A DNA stretch of 56,897 nucleotides from Pleomorphochaeta sp. (GTDB taxonomy: Bacteria > Spirochaetota > Spirochaetia > Sphaerochaetales > Sphaerochaetaceae). The notes under the pieces were generated by a model, which saw only the letters and a program-made list of their open reading frames with translations, was not told where the DNA came from and ran no database searches. Both the position numbers and the translations under genes were made by a program. Of this stretch, positions 15,352 to 23,219 are shown piece by piece. Location of the stretch: contig JAQQAS010000032.1 of the NCBI GenBank assembly GCA_028532815.1, forward strand, positions 1 to 56,897, read 5' to 3'. How positions within the stretch are numbered: position 1 is the first letter of the stretch; each line of letters opens with the position of its first letter.

Positions 15352-17886
15352 ATGAAAAAAATTAAATTATTAATATTGATATCAATAGTTGCAAGCACTC
15401 AATTATTTTGTTCAGTATTTAATAATAATAAAAATATTAATGTTTTAGAAACAAAAAGTTTCGATATCATTTTTGATGATGAATCAGTTGATGAAGCTTT
15501 TTTGCTATATAACAATTGTGAAAAAATATATCAAGATATCCTTAATCTTTTTGATCTTGAACGGACTCAAAGAATAAATGTAGTAATTACTAGCGATATT
15601 CAAAAACTAAATGCATATTTTAGTATTTTTCCATCTCCTCATATTGTTTTATACAACACAGTAGCTATTAATAACAATTTAAATGTTTTTTCCACTGATT
15701 ATATTTTACAAGTCTTTAAACATGAATTAACTCATGCTTTAACTATAATGGGAAAAAATAACACAATTAGAAAAGTGTTTTCTCAAGTACTCACACCAAC
15801 TTTATTAAACTTTACAGATTTTAGCTCTGAAGGTTTTGCAGTAGTTAGTGAAAGCGAGAATGGAGAAGGTAGATTAAATAATGCTTCTTATAAAGCTAGA
15901 ATATTAGAATCTATAGTTGAAAATAAATTCCCTAAATATTATGAGGTTCAAGGGAACAGAGATATATATCCATCTGATGTATTTTATTTGTACGGAGCAT
16001 TTTTTAATCAATACTTAATTGATGAGTATGGAATAGATAAATTTAGAGAATATATTAGAGAATTAGAAAAATTACAATTATTATTTTTTGATGCAAATTA
16101 TACTTTTAATAAAGTGTATAACAAATCAATTTTTGATGTTTATTGTGATTTTGAAAAGTCTTTTGAACTAGTGAATATTCATAATCTAAAATATGATACT
16201 TTAGACTATAATCCTACCTTAATCACCAAAGCTGGCAACAATATTTTAGTTTATGAAGATATTTCAAGTAGCATAAAAGATATTAAAACAAATTTATCGA
16301 TGGACAAATTTGTTTCTTCTTCCACTTATGATTTTTCCTTTAATAATGATAAGTTAGTTTTAAGTGAGTATGTTTATAACCCTCTTGCTTCAACACAAAC
16401 AGTTGTTATAAAAAATAATGAAAAAAAATATATACAAATCGAAAACTTTAAAAATGCCATAGCTTATAAAGACGATATTGTAGGTGTTTATAACGATGGT
16501 ATGAAAGAATACCTAGCTTTTAGTCATGATGGAAAAATATATAAGAAAATAAGTTTAAAAAAACATGAATATGTTCAAGAAATTGGAGTCTATAATGATA
16601 AAATAGTTATTCTATCTCGTTTTGAAGGAAAAGATTATATTAGCATTCTTGAAAATGATGAAAAGAGACTATTTATAGATTTAAAAACAAATATTGAGAT
16701 TTTAGATTTTTCTATTTATAAAGATAAAATTATATTAAGTAGTGTTAGAGATAATGAACTTTCAAGACTTTCATATATAAATTTAGAGACAAATGAATTA
16801 TTTGTATCTTCTTTTGATGTTATGGGAGGAGTTAATTCTCCAATAATTCTAAACGATAAAGTTTATTATATTGCTAAATTATTTGAAGAAAATGAATTAA
16901 GAGTATCCTCTCTTTCAGACTTTGATTTTGATAGATATCAAATTGAAACAAAAATTATAGAAATTAAAGATTATAAAGATAATATATATGATTATTCACT
17001 AATTAAAGATTATAAATTGTATAAATATTTACTTAAAGGATCTTTTTTCCCCTTTGTTTTTTATGATGGAAGTGGGATATCTACTTCAATGTATTATTTA
17101 AGCATAGATCCGAGTGAAAAAGTTAATCTTCAATTATTTACTACATCTAATTTTTATGATGAATTTCCATTTTATTTAAATTTAAATCTTTCAAACTCTT
17201 CAACATATAAAGAAAACAGTTTAAATATAACAGTTGATACTGATTTAACCGATGTAACAAATACAACAACATATGATATTGATCTATATAATGGTAGAAT
17301 TTTTGATTTGTATAATAATACTTATTCTCTACTTGCGTTAGATACAAATACTGATATAGTAAATTCAATATCAATAAATCCAAAAATAGGGTATGGTTTT
17401 TCAACTATAGTTGGCCCCACCTCCTATAATATATTTTCCTATTATTTTGAATTTGAAAATAGTGAAACCTTTAATTTTAATTCAAACACTATTAATACTG
17501 GAAACTCATTGTCTACTACAATAAAAATACCTTCATTATTGTTTTTTATTGACTATGATAAAGCTACAATTAACTTACCACTAAAATTAACACTAGAATT
17601 AGATTTAAATAATTATGAGATGTATTATGATATCAGTCTATTATTATTTAATTTCAATATTCAAAAATCATTTAAAAAAATACCAATATTTTTTAACGAT
17701 ATCCAAGCTTATTTAAACTACAATAAAAGTTTAATTAAAAAGGAAATATCAGCAACGCTAATATTTCCTTCATCATTTGCTCAAACAATGATATTTTCAT
17801 CACAAATATCTCCTGGAATTAGATATACCTATGATTTAGAGAATCAAACAAATGCATTAGAATTAAATCTATTTGCATCTTTTTAA
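15352..17886 (+). CDS. Exported gluzincin metallopeptidase with propeller-like and barrel-like regions
   Basis: The product has 844 residues from ATG 15352; an in-frame GTG at 15319 would add 11. An N-terminal signal peptide is followed by a peptidase-MA-like domain with HELTH (124-128) and a downstream Glu160 in SEGFAV, a zinc-gluzincin layout. The middle (about 290-560) has repeated beta blades (for example YDFSFNNDKLVLSEY and DYKDNIYDYSL) like a TolB/DPP-type propeller. The C-terminal region of about 280 residues alternates aromatic and polar residues and ends in Phe (LELNLFASF), as outer-membrane barrels do. No specific substrate can be named. The Cys at the end of the signal is preceded by Leu-Phe, a poor lipobox. 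It is divergent from the activase gene. Confidence 0.72.
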   Translation: MKKIKLLILISIVASTQLFCSVFNNNKNINVLETKSFDIIFDDESVDEAFLLYNNCEKIYQDILNLFDLERTQRINVVITSDIQKLNAYFSIFPSPHIVLYNTVAINNNLNVFSTDYILQVFKHELTHALTIMGKNNTIRKVFSQVLTPTLLNFTDFSSEGFAVVSESENGEGRLNNASYKARILESIVENKFPKYYEVQGNRDIYPSDVFYLYGAFFNQYLIDEYGIDKFREYIRELEKLQLLFFDANYTFNKVYNKSIFDVYCDFEKSFELVNIHNLKYDTLDYNPTLITKAGNNILVYEDISSSIKDIKTNLSMDKFVSSSTYDFSFNNDKLVLSEYVYNPLASTQTVVIKNNEKKYIQIENFKNAIAYKDDIVGVYNDGMKEYLAFSHDGKIYKKISLKKHEYVQEIGVYNDKIVILSRFEGKDYISILENDEKRLFIDLKTNIEILDFSIYKDKIILSSVRDNELSRLSYINLETNELFVSSFDVMGGVNSPIILNDKVYYIAKLFEENELRVSSLSDFDFDRYQIETKIIEIKDYKDNIYDYSLIKDYKLYKYLLKGSFFPFVFYDGSGISTSMYYLSIDPSEKVNLQLFTTSNFYDEFPFYLNLNLSNSSTYKENSLNITVDTDLTDVTNTTTYDIDLYNGRIFDLYNNTYSLLALDTNTDIVNSISINPKIGYGFSTIVGPTSYNIFSYYFEFENSETFNFNSNTINTGNSLSTTIKIPSLLFFIDYDKATINLPLKLTLELDLNNYEMYYDISLLLFNFNIQKSFKKIPIFFNDIQAYLNYNKSLIKKEISATLIFPSSFAQTMIFSSQISPGIRYTYDLENQTNALELNLFASF

Positions 17887-19076
17887 TCCTTAATTGATTC
17901 TTTCCCTGAAGAATAAAAATCATATGTTTCTGTTTCTTCAACAGCTTTTACAAGTAAATCATCGATTTGCATTTCTTCATAGTGTTGAGTTTCTACTTCA
18001 ATAATTGGTCTAGTTAAAGGGTGTTTTGGGCTAAAAATAACACAACAATCTTCATAAGGTAGAATAGAAGTTTTGTAAGTATCAATTTCTTCTGCAGTTT
18101 TCATTATTTCTTCTTTATTCATACCCACTAGTGGTCTTATGATTAACATATCAGTAGTACTGTCTGTAAATGCCATAGAATCTAAAGTTTGACTTGCAAC
18201 TTGCGATAAAGCTTCTCCTGTAACAAGACAGGTTGCATTATTTTTTTTTGCAAGCATTGTTGCAACTTTCATCATACAAGCTCTAAACATTAAAGTAGTT
18301 TCATCTATGTTTGAATGGGATTTAATCCAAAGTTGTTGCTCCGTAAAAGGGACAACATGTAATCTAGTACCTTGAAGAAATGGTGCGATTTTAGATGCTA
18401 AAACTTTTACCTTTTCTAAAGCCTTATCTGAAGTATAAGGGTAAGCATGGAAATAAATACATTCCATTTTTAATCCTCTTGCAGCCATTTTATATCCTGC
18501 AACTGGGCTATCAATTCCACCAGATAGTAATAACATCCCTTTTCCAGCAGTTGTTACAGGTAGGCCATTAGGCCCTTTCTTCTCACTAGTATAAATATAT
18601 GCTTTATTTCTAATTTCAATATGTAAAACATTGTCAGGATTTTTAAGATCAACTGTTAGATTTGGATATTCTTCATGAATTATCTTAGCAAGTTCACAAG
18701 ATAAATCATAAGAACTCATTTCAAAATTTTTATCACTTCTTTTAGCTTGAACTTTAAATGTTCCAGTTTCACTAAATTTATAATCTCTTATTAATTGACG
18801 AGTTGTTTCTTTAATTAATTCAACATCTTTTTTACATTTTACACACTTCGCATAACCTACAATACCGAAGGTGGTAGAGAAAGCTAATTCACACTGCTCA
18901 TCACTGCAAGCTGAATCAATTTCAAAATATAAACGACCTTTCTGTTTTGTTACCACATTATGAAAAGGTCTTAATTTTAATTTAATATTATTCTTTAATT
19001 TTTTTTCAAAAAAAGGTCTGTTTAAGCCTTTTAATGATATTTCACCAAGTCTTACTAAATATAATTTCGTTTCCAC
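17883..19076 (-). CDS. thiI: tRNA uracil 4-sulfurtransferase ThiI
   Basis: The 397-residue cytoplasmic enzyme makes 4-thiouridine at tRNA position 8 and supplies sulfur for the thiamin thiazole. It has an N-terminal ferredoxin-like/THUMP region (about 1-165) and a PP-loop adenylation domain with LLSGGIDSPVAGY (about 180). A late Cys pair, DCCVIFSPKHPLTRP, is present. There is no rhodanese domain, as in Bacillus-type ThiI, so sulfur must come from a partner. The cysteine desulfurase gene 6 bases upstream fits that role. The start is GTG with AGGA upstream. Its stop shares TTAA with the convergent peptidase gene. Confidence 0.95.
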   Translation of the reverse strand: METKLYLVRLGEISLKGLNRPFFEKKLKNNIKLKLRPFHNVVTKQKGRLYFEIDSACSDEQCELAFSTTFGIVGYAKCVKCKKDVELIKETTRQLIRDYKFSETGTFKVQAKRSDKNFEMSSYDLSCELAKIIHEEYPNLTVDLKNPDNVLHIEIRNKAYIYTSEKKGPNGLPVTTAGKGMLLLSGGIDSPVAGYKMAARGLKMECIYFHAYPYTSDKALEKVKVLASKIAPFLQGTRLHVVPFTEQQLWIKSHSNIDETTLMFRACMMKVATMLAKKNNATCLVTGEALSQVASQTLDSMAFTDSTTDMLIIRPLVGMNKEEIMKTAEEIDTYKTSILPYEDCCVIFSPKHPLTRPIIEVETQHYEEMQIDDLLVKAVEETETYDFYSSGKESIKD

Positions 19077-19082
19077 AAATTC

Positions 19083-20204
19083 CTACCTTATGAGCGTATC
19101 ATATAGAGAGTTAATTTTTTTAACAAGAGAAATTGCATCATTTATATCAGTATTTTTATTAAAAGAAATCCTTACACTTGATTTAGCTACATTTGGTTTA
19201 ATATTCATAGCTATTAATACATTTTCACCTTTATTTTTAACATTATTGCTACAAGCTGAACCAGAGGATACAATAAAACCCTCATCGTTTAACATTCTTG
19301 TAAAAACTTCTGATGGGAAAGGCGAAACACTAAAATTAATAATAAATGGAGAGACATTTGAGTTAGGAGAAATTATTTGGGGTTTTAAATTCTCTCTAAC
19401 ATATTTATTAATTTCTATAACATTATCATTTTTAATAAATAAATATTCTTCTAAAGCAACTCTCATCGCTACAATAGCAGCTAAATTTTCTGTACCAGCT
19501 CTTAAACCTCTTTCTTGTCCACCACCTCTTGAAAGGGGTTGAACGTTAGGATTTTTGGAATACAAAAAACCAATACCTCTAGGCCCATGAAATTTGTGGG
19601 CAGAAAAAGAAGCACTATCAATATCAAATTTATTCAAATCTAAATCAATTTTAGTTAAGGCTTGTACAGCATCGGTGTGAAAATATATTTTTCTACCAAT
19701 TTCTTTCTCTTTATCTCTAACCACTTTAACTAAATTTTCTATATCGTTTATTGAGCCTGTAACATTATTTACAGTTTGAATTACAACCATTCTAGTTTTA
19801 TTAGTCAATTTCTTTTTCAATAATTCTTTACTAATAAAGCCATTTGGAGCATTTAAAGTAATTACCTTATATCCTTTCTCACTTAATATTCTTTCAAAAT
19901 TTAAAATACTAGAATGTTCTGTTTTACCAATAATTATCTCACCAGGACTTTTACTCCACAAAAGAGATGATAAAATAATACTATTTGATTCAGTTCCACC
20001 AGAAGTGAAATAAATAGTATTTGGAGTCACTTTTAATAGATTTGCAATAATTAATCTATTCTCTTCAAGCACACTTTTACATTCTTGTCCTAAGGAGTGA
20101 TTAGCGGAAGGATTAGCAAAATAATTTAAAGAAATATTATTATATGCTTCTAATGCTTTTTTAGAAATTATAGTTGTTGCTGCGTTATCAAAATATTTAG
20201 CCAT
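19083..20204 (-). CDS. Cysteine desulfurase (IscS/NifS family)
   Basis: The 373-residue PLP enzyme takes sulfur from cysteine as a persulfide. Features are the N-terminal YFDNAATT, the PLP-binding AHKFHGPRGIGFLY with the Schiff-base Lys, the RGGGQERGLRAGTEN loop, and the mobile catalytic Cys in SSGSACSN. It sits directly upstream of thiI in one transcript, as in the NifZ-ThiI pair of Bacillus, so it is probably the dedicated sulfur donor for 4-thiouridine. No ribosome site precedes ATG 20204. A TTGAAA-N17-AAAAAT box ends 7 bases before the ATG, so the mRNA may be leaderless. Confidence 0.93.
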   Translation of the reverse strand: MAKYFDNAATTIISKKALEAYNNISLNYFANPSANHSLGQECKSVLEENRLIIANLLKVTPNTIYFTSGGTESNSIILSSLLWSKSPGEIIIGKTEHSSILNFERILSEKGYKVITLNAPNGFISKELLKKKLTNKTRMVVIQTVNNVTGSINDIENLVKVVRDKEKEIGRKIYFHTDAVQALTKIDLDLNKFDIDSASFSAHKFHGPRGIGFLYSKNPNVQPLSRGGGQERGLRAGTENLAAIVAMRVALEEYLFIKNDNVIEINKYVRENLKPQIISPNSNVSPFIINFSVSPFPSEVFTRMLNDEGFIVSSGSACSNNVKNKGENVLIAMNIKPNVAKSSVRISFNKNTDINDAISLVKKINSLYDTLIR

Positions 20205-20211
20205 GATTTAT

Positions 20212-20240
20212 ATTTTTTACTAAAAAGTGAAAACTTTCAA
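20212..20240 (-). promoter_or_regulatory. Putative promoter of the desulfurase-thiI operon
   Basis: On the minus strand, TTGAAA (20240-20235), 17 bp and AAAAAT (20217-20212) are followed by 7 bases and then ATG. The -10 is a weak match, but the spacing equals that of other genes here that lack a ribosome site. Confidence 0.35.
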
Positions 20241-20285
20241 GTGTTTAATTTATAAAAAATATAGTCATAATAAGTTAATCTATGC

Positions 20286-20291
20286 TATATT
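20286..20291 (+). promoter_or_regulatory. Putative -10 box (TATATT) of aroB
   Basis: TATATT ends 7 bases before ATG 20299, and no ribosome site lies between. The -35 is weak (TAGTCA at 20262-20267, 18-bp spacer). The arrangement suggests a leaderless transcript. Confidence 0.35.
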
Positions 20292-20298
20292 AATTATC

Positions 20299-21372
20299 AT
20301 GAATGAAAGTATGAATGTAAAATTAGCTTGTGGAAATCAAACTAAAGTTAGTTATTTAAGTGATCTAAGTGATCTTTCAACTATGTTGGGAAATTTTGGA
20401 AATAGAGCTTTGTGGGTTGCTGATTCTAATACTGCAAATCTTTTTAAAAGATTACCTCCAACTAATATTATTATTAGTGCTGGCGAAAAATCAAAAACAT
20501 TATAAACTGTAGAAAAAATCTTACGAGTGTGTGTCCAAGAAGGCATTTCAAGAGATGATTACATAATTGCTTTTGGTGGTGGGGTAGTCTGTGATTTAGC
20601 AGCCTTTGCTGCTTCTATTTATATGAGAGGTTGCAAAGTAATTTTAGTGCCTACATCTCTTTTATGTATGGTTGATGCAACTCTTGGCGGAAAAACTGGT
20701 TGTGACTTTGTAGGTGGTAAAAATCTTATAGGTTCATTTTACCCCGCAGAACAAGTTTTAATATGCCCCCCATTACTAAAAAGCTTATCAGAGAGAGAAT
20801 ATTTAAATGGTCTAGCTGAAGTTCTTAAGCATGCACTTCTTTCAAAAAATGAGATACTTCATAAATTTTTAATCTCAAGAAAAAGTCAAATATTACTTAG
20901 AGATGAAAATACTCTTTTATCTCTTTTAGAAATGAGTTTAGAAGTTAAAAAATCTTATATAGAAAAAGACCCTGAAGAAAAACTGGGAATTAGACAAGCT
21001 TTAAATTTAGGACATACTTTTGGCCATGCTCTTGAATCTTGTGGTAGATTTTCTAGATTCTCTCATGGAGAATCTGTAGCATGGGGTTGTGTTAGAGCTC
21101 TTGAAGCTAGCCTTTTATTAAAAATTGTAAATGAAAATTTTGCTAATCAAGCAATTAAATTATTTAGACTCTATAATTTCGATATTGATTATAAAATTGG
21201 TAGGGGAGAATGGTTAGAGTTTTTTAATACTATTCAAAAAGACAAAAAGAAACGTGATGGCGTTGTACAATTTGTGCTAATGAAAGATCAAGGAGAATAT
21301 GTACTAACCGGTTTGACCAAACAGATGATTATGAATTTAGTTATTAGTAATCCAGGATATGTTAATGATTAA
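20299..21372 (+). pseudogene. aroB: 3-dehydroquinate synthase, interrupted by one in-frame TAA
   Basis: Read through the stop, this is a complete AroB of about 357 residues, which would cyclise DAHP in the shikimate pathway using NAD and zinc. TAA at 20503-20505 lies in frame between SAGEKSKTL and TVEKILRVCVQEG. Family members have Glu at that place, so a single G-to-T change of GAA explains it. The rest is intact: GGGVVCDLAAF (NAD loop), GLAEVLKHAL, and the zinc His pair in NLGHTFGHALES. A GTG at 20527 could restart translation but would lack the first 76 residues. Either a very recent pseudogene or a sequence error. ATG 20299 is the best start, though it has no ribosome site. Confidence 0.88.
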
Positions 21373-21826
21373 GATTATGTTTATTTGTCACGGTAATATT
21401 TGTAGAAGTACTATGGCTCAAAGTGTTTTTTCACATATTGTTAATACAAAAGGTATGTCCTCTAAATTTCACATAGACTCTAGTGCAACAAGTAGGGAAG
21501 AAATTAATAATCCGCCTCATATAGGAACTAAAAGAATATTAGAAAAAAACAACATTCCTTTAGTTGATCATAGAGCTAAACAAATTACTAATTCAGATGC
21601 TTCTAATTTTGATTATTTAATTTGTATGGATCAAAACAATGTCCACAACCTAAAAAGATTAATAAATAGAGACTATCACCATAAAATTTCTCTTTTATTG
21701 GACTATGCTTCATTGAATAGAGATATAAGAGATCCTTGGTATACCAATAACTTTCATCAAACGTATTATGATGTACATACTGGATGTACTCATTTATATG
21801 ATTATCTAATAAATAATCACTTTTAA
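21365..21826 (+). CDS. Low-molecular-weight protein tyrosine phosphatase
   Basis: The product is 153 residues long. The P-loop CHGNICRS near the N-terminus has the C-x5-R catalytic signature, and DPWY about 122 residues in supplies the general-acid Asp. FDYLICMDQNN is the conserved middle strand. Enzymes of the family dephosphorylate phosphotyrosine, or arginine phosphate in some bacteria. ATG 21365 is preferred over 21359 because AGGA at 21353 is correctly spaced. The gene overlaps the end of aroB by 8 bases and so depends on that transcript; the nonsense codon in aroB could therefore be polar on it. Confidence 0.92.
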   Translation: MIKIMFICHGNICRSTMAQSVFSHIVNTKGMSSKFHIDSSATSREEINNPPHIGTKRILEKNNIPLVDHRAKQITNSDASNFDYLICMDQNNVHNLKRLINRDYHHKISLLLDYASLNRDIRDPWYTNNFHQTYYDVHTGCTHLYDYLINNHF

Positions 21827-21835
21827 TTATAATAG

Positions 21836-21870
21836 CTCTTGTTTTTACACAAGAGTTTTTTTATTTTTTT
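21836..21870 (+). terminator. Terminator after the aroB-phosphatase operon
   Basis: A 7-bp stem, CTCTTGT (21836-21842) with ACAAGAG (21849-21855), has a 6-nt loop and is followed by a long T tract. Confidence 0.85.
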
Positions 21871-21905
21871 TTATATCAATAGTTGAAAAATTGATAAATA
21901 ATTTA

Positions 21906-21917
21906 TGAAATGTTTCA
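21906..21917 (+). promoter_or_regulatory. LacI-family operator O1
   Basis: TGAAATGTTTCA is a 12-bp near-perfect palindrome of the LacI/GalR type. It is the first of three in the control region of the regulator gene. Confidence 0.75.
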
Positions 21918-21946
21918 ATATATAAAATAATATTTATTTGAAAAAC

Positions 21947-21958
21947 TGAAATATTTCA
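21947..21958 (+). promoter_or_regulatory. LacI-family operator O2
   Basis: TGAAATATTTCA is a perfect palindrome, nested in a longer inverted repeat (TTGAAAAA ... TTTTTCAA). Its centre is 41 bp from O1, close to four helical turns. Confidence 0.75.
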
Positions 21959-22021
21959 AATATTTTTCAAAATTAATTACTTATTCAGAAAGTAATTAAA
22001 TCAAACTGTTTATATAATTTA

Positions 22022-22033
22022 TGAAACGTTTCA
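22022..22033 (+). promoter_or_regulatory. LacI-family operator O3
   Basis: TGAAACGTTTCA is a perfect palindrome with the central CpG classical for LacI/GalR regulators. Its centre is 75 bp from O2, about seven turns, and 32 bp upstream of the -35 of the regulator promoter. Confidence 0.8.
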
Positions 22034-22064
22034 CAAATTAAAGCTGAAACAAGTATAAAAAAAT

Positions 22065-22094
22065 TTGACAAAATTATTATACTATTACTAATAT
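22065..22094 (+). promoter_or_regulatory. Promoter of the lacI-type gene, possibly leaderless
   Basis: TTGACA (22065-22070), an 18-bp spacer and TAATAT (22089-22094) are followed by 6 bases and then the ATG at 22101. No ribosome site lies between. Confidence 0.55.
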
Positions 22095-22100
22095 TAAATT

Positions 22101-23099
22101 ATGGAAAAGAGAAAAACAGTTAGACAATTATCAAAAGAAATTGGTACTAGTGCTAGTACAATATCAAGAGTAATTAACCATCCTGAACTTGTTAATCAAA
22201 AGACAAGGGAGAGAGTATTAAACAAACTTGAAGATATTGGTTTTTCTATAGCTGAGAATAGACGTAAGAAAGCAAATATGATTATAGGATTGACCATTTC
22301 AAATCCTAGAAGCGTGTTTGCATCAACTCTAATTGGGTGTATTAGTGATTTATTATCAGATACTAATTATCAATTATTAGTATTTGACATAAAAAAAAGA
22401 CAATATATTCAAAGCTACTTTGCCAAACATCCTGAGTATTTAATGAAAATTGATGGGCTAATTATTAGTACAGCACTTGTTGATGAAAAGGCTAAAGAGT
22501 TTTTTGATATGAATCAAATCCCTTTAGTATTACTACAAACAAGATGCGAAGGTGAATTTAGTATCCACAACAATAATTTCTTAGGATGCAATGATGCTGC
22601 ATTATATATGTTATCAAGAGGATATAAAAAAATAGCTTTTGTAAGTTGGCTTCCTTTTGACGAACATATTAGAGATAGATATATGGGATTTAAGAGTGCC
22701 TTAGATAGAAAAGGTTATCCATTAAGTGATAAATATCATAAAAATTGTGAGTTATCATCTGATGGCGGATATCAGGCTACTAAAGAATTAATGGAACAGA
22801 CAAATCCCCCTGAAGCAATTTTCTTTGGATGTGACGATATGGCAGCTGGAGGCTATAGGTATTTAATGGAACATAATTATTCAATCCCTAATGATATAGG
22901 TATTATGGGATTTGATAATATGCCAATAGCTTCTTTATTAGCGCTAACTACATTAGATCAATCAATTGAATTGAAATGTCAAATTGCTGTAAATCATTTG
23001 CTTAATAGATTGAACCCAACAAAGCACGAATTTCTATTCGATATGAAAGATGAAGTAAGCATAACACCAAAGATTGTTATCAGAAAAACTTTAAAATAA
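22101..23099 (+). CDS. LacI/GalR-family transcriptional regulator
   Basis: The 332-residue DNA-binding repressor has an N-terminal helix-turn-helix, TVRQLSKEIGTSASTISRVINHP (about residues 6-28), the hinge helix (about 45-57), and a periplasmic-binding-protein-like effector domain ending in PKIVIRKTL. It precedes a sugar ABC operon and is followed within 120 bp by the binding-protein gene, so it most likely controls that operon and itself through the three TGAAA-TTTCA palindromes upstream. The effector is unknown; a glycoside linked to glucosylglycerate is the contextual guess. There is no ribosome site before ATG 22101. Confidence 0.92.
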   Translation: MEKRKTVRQLSKEIGTSASTISRVINHPELVNQKTRERVLNKLEDIGFSIAENRRKKANMIIGLTISNPRSVFASTLIGCISDLLSDTNYQLLVFDIKKRQYIQSYFAKHPEYLMKIDGLIISTALVDEKAKEFFDMNQIPLVLLQTRCEGEFSIHNNNFLGCNDAALYMLSRGYKKIAFVSWLPFDEHIRDRYMGFKSALDRKGYPLSDKYHKNCELSSDGGYQATKELMEQTNPPEAIFFGCDDMAAGGYRYLMEHNYSIPNDIGIMGFDNMPIASLLALTTLDQSIELKCQIAVNHLLNRLNPTKHEFLFDMKDEVSITPKIVIRKTLK

Positions 23100-23101
23100 G
23101 G

Positions 23102-23117
23102 TTTAACTGAAGTTAAA
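23102..23117. repeat. Inverted repeat between regulator and binding-protein genes
   Basis: TTTAACTGAAGTTAAA is a perfect 7+2+7 palindrome starting 3 bases after the regulator stop. Its half-site differs from the TGAAA operators. It may be a second operator, or part of a weak hairpin extending to 23098-23120. Confidence 0.5.
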
Positions 23118-23219
23118 TCTTAAGAAAAATAAATTGTACCCAAAAATTATTAGATTTTAATTACTTTTTTAAAGTAGTTAATATATTCATGTTTTTTTAT
23201 AAAAATTAGGAGGAATTTT

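Noticed and set aside
19090-19542. Plus-strand ORF of 150 codons
   Set aside because: Antisense to the cysteine desulfurase in a conserved region; hydrophobic composition is a by-product of the complementary frame.
20503-20505. Stop-codon reassignment explaining the aroB TAA
   Set aside because: TAA is the normal stop of most genes here, so it cannot be generally read as an amino acid.
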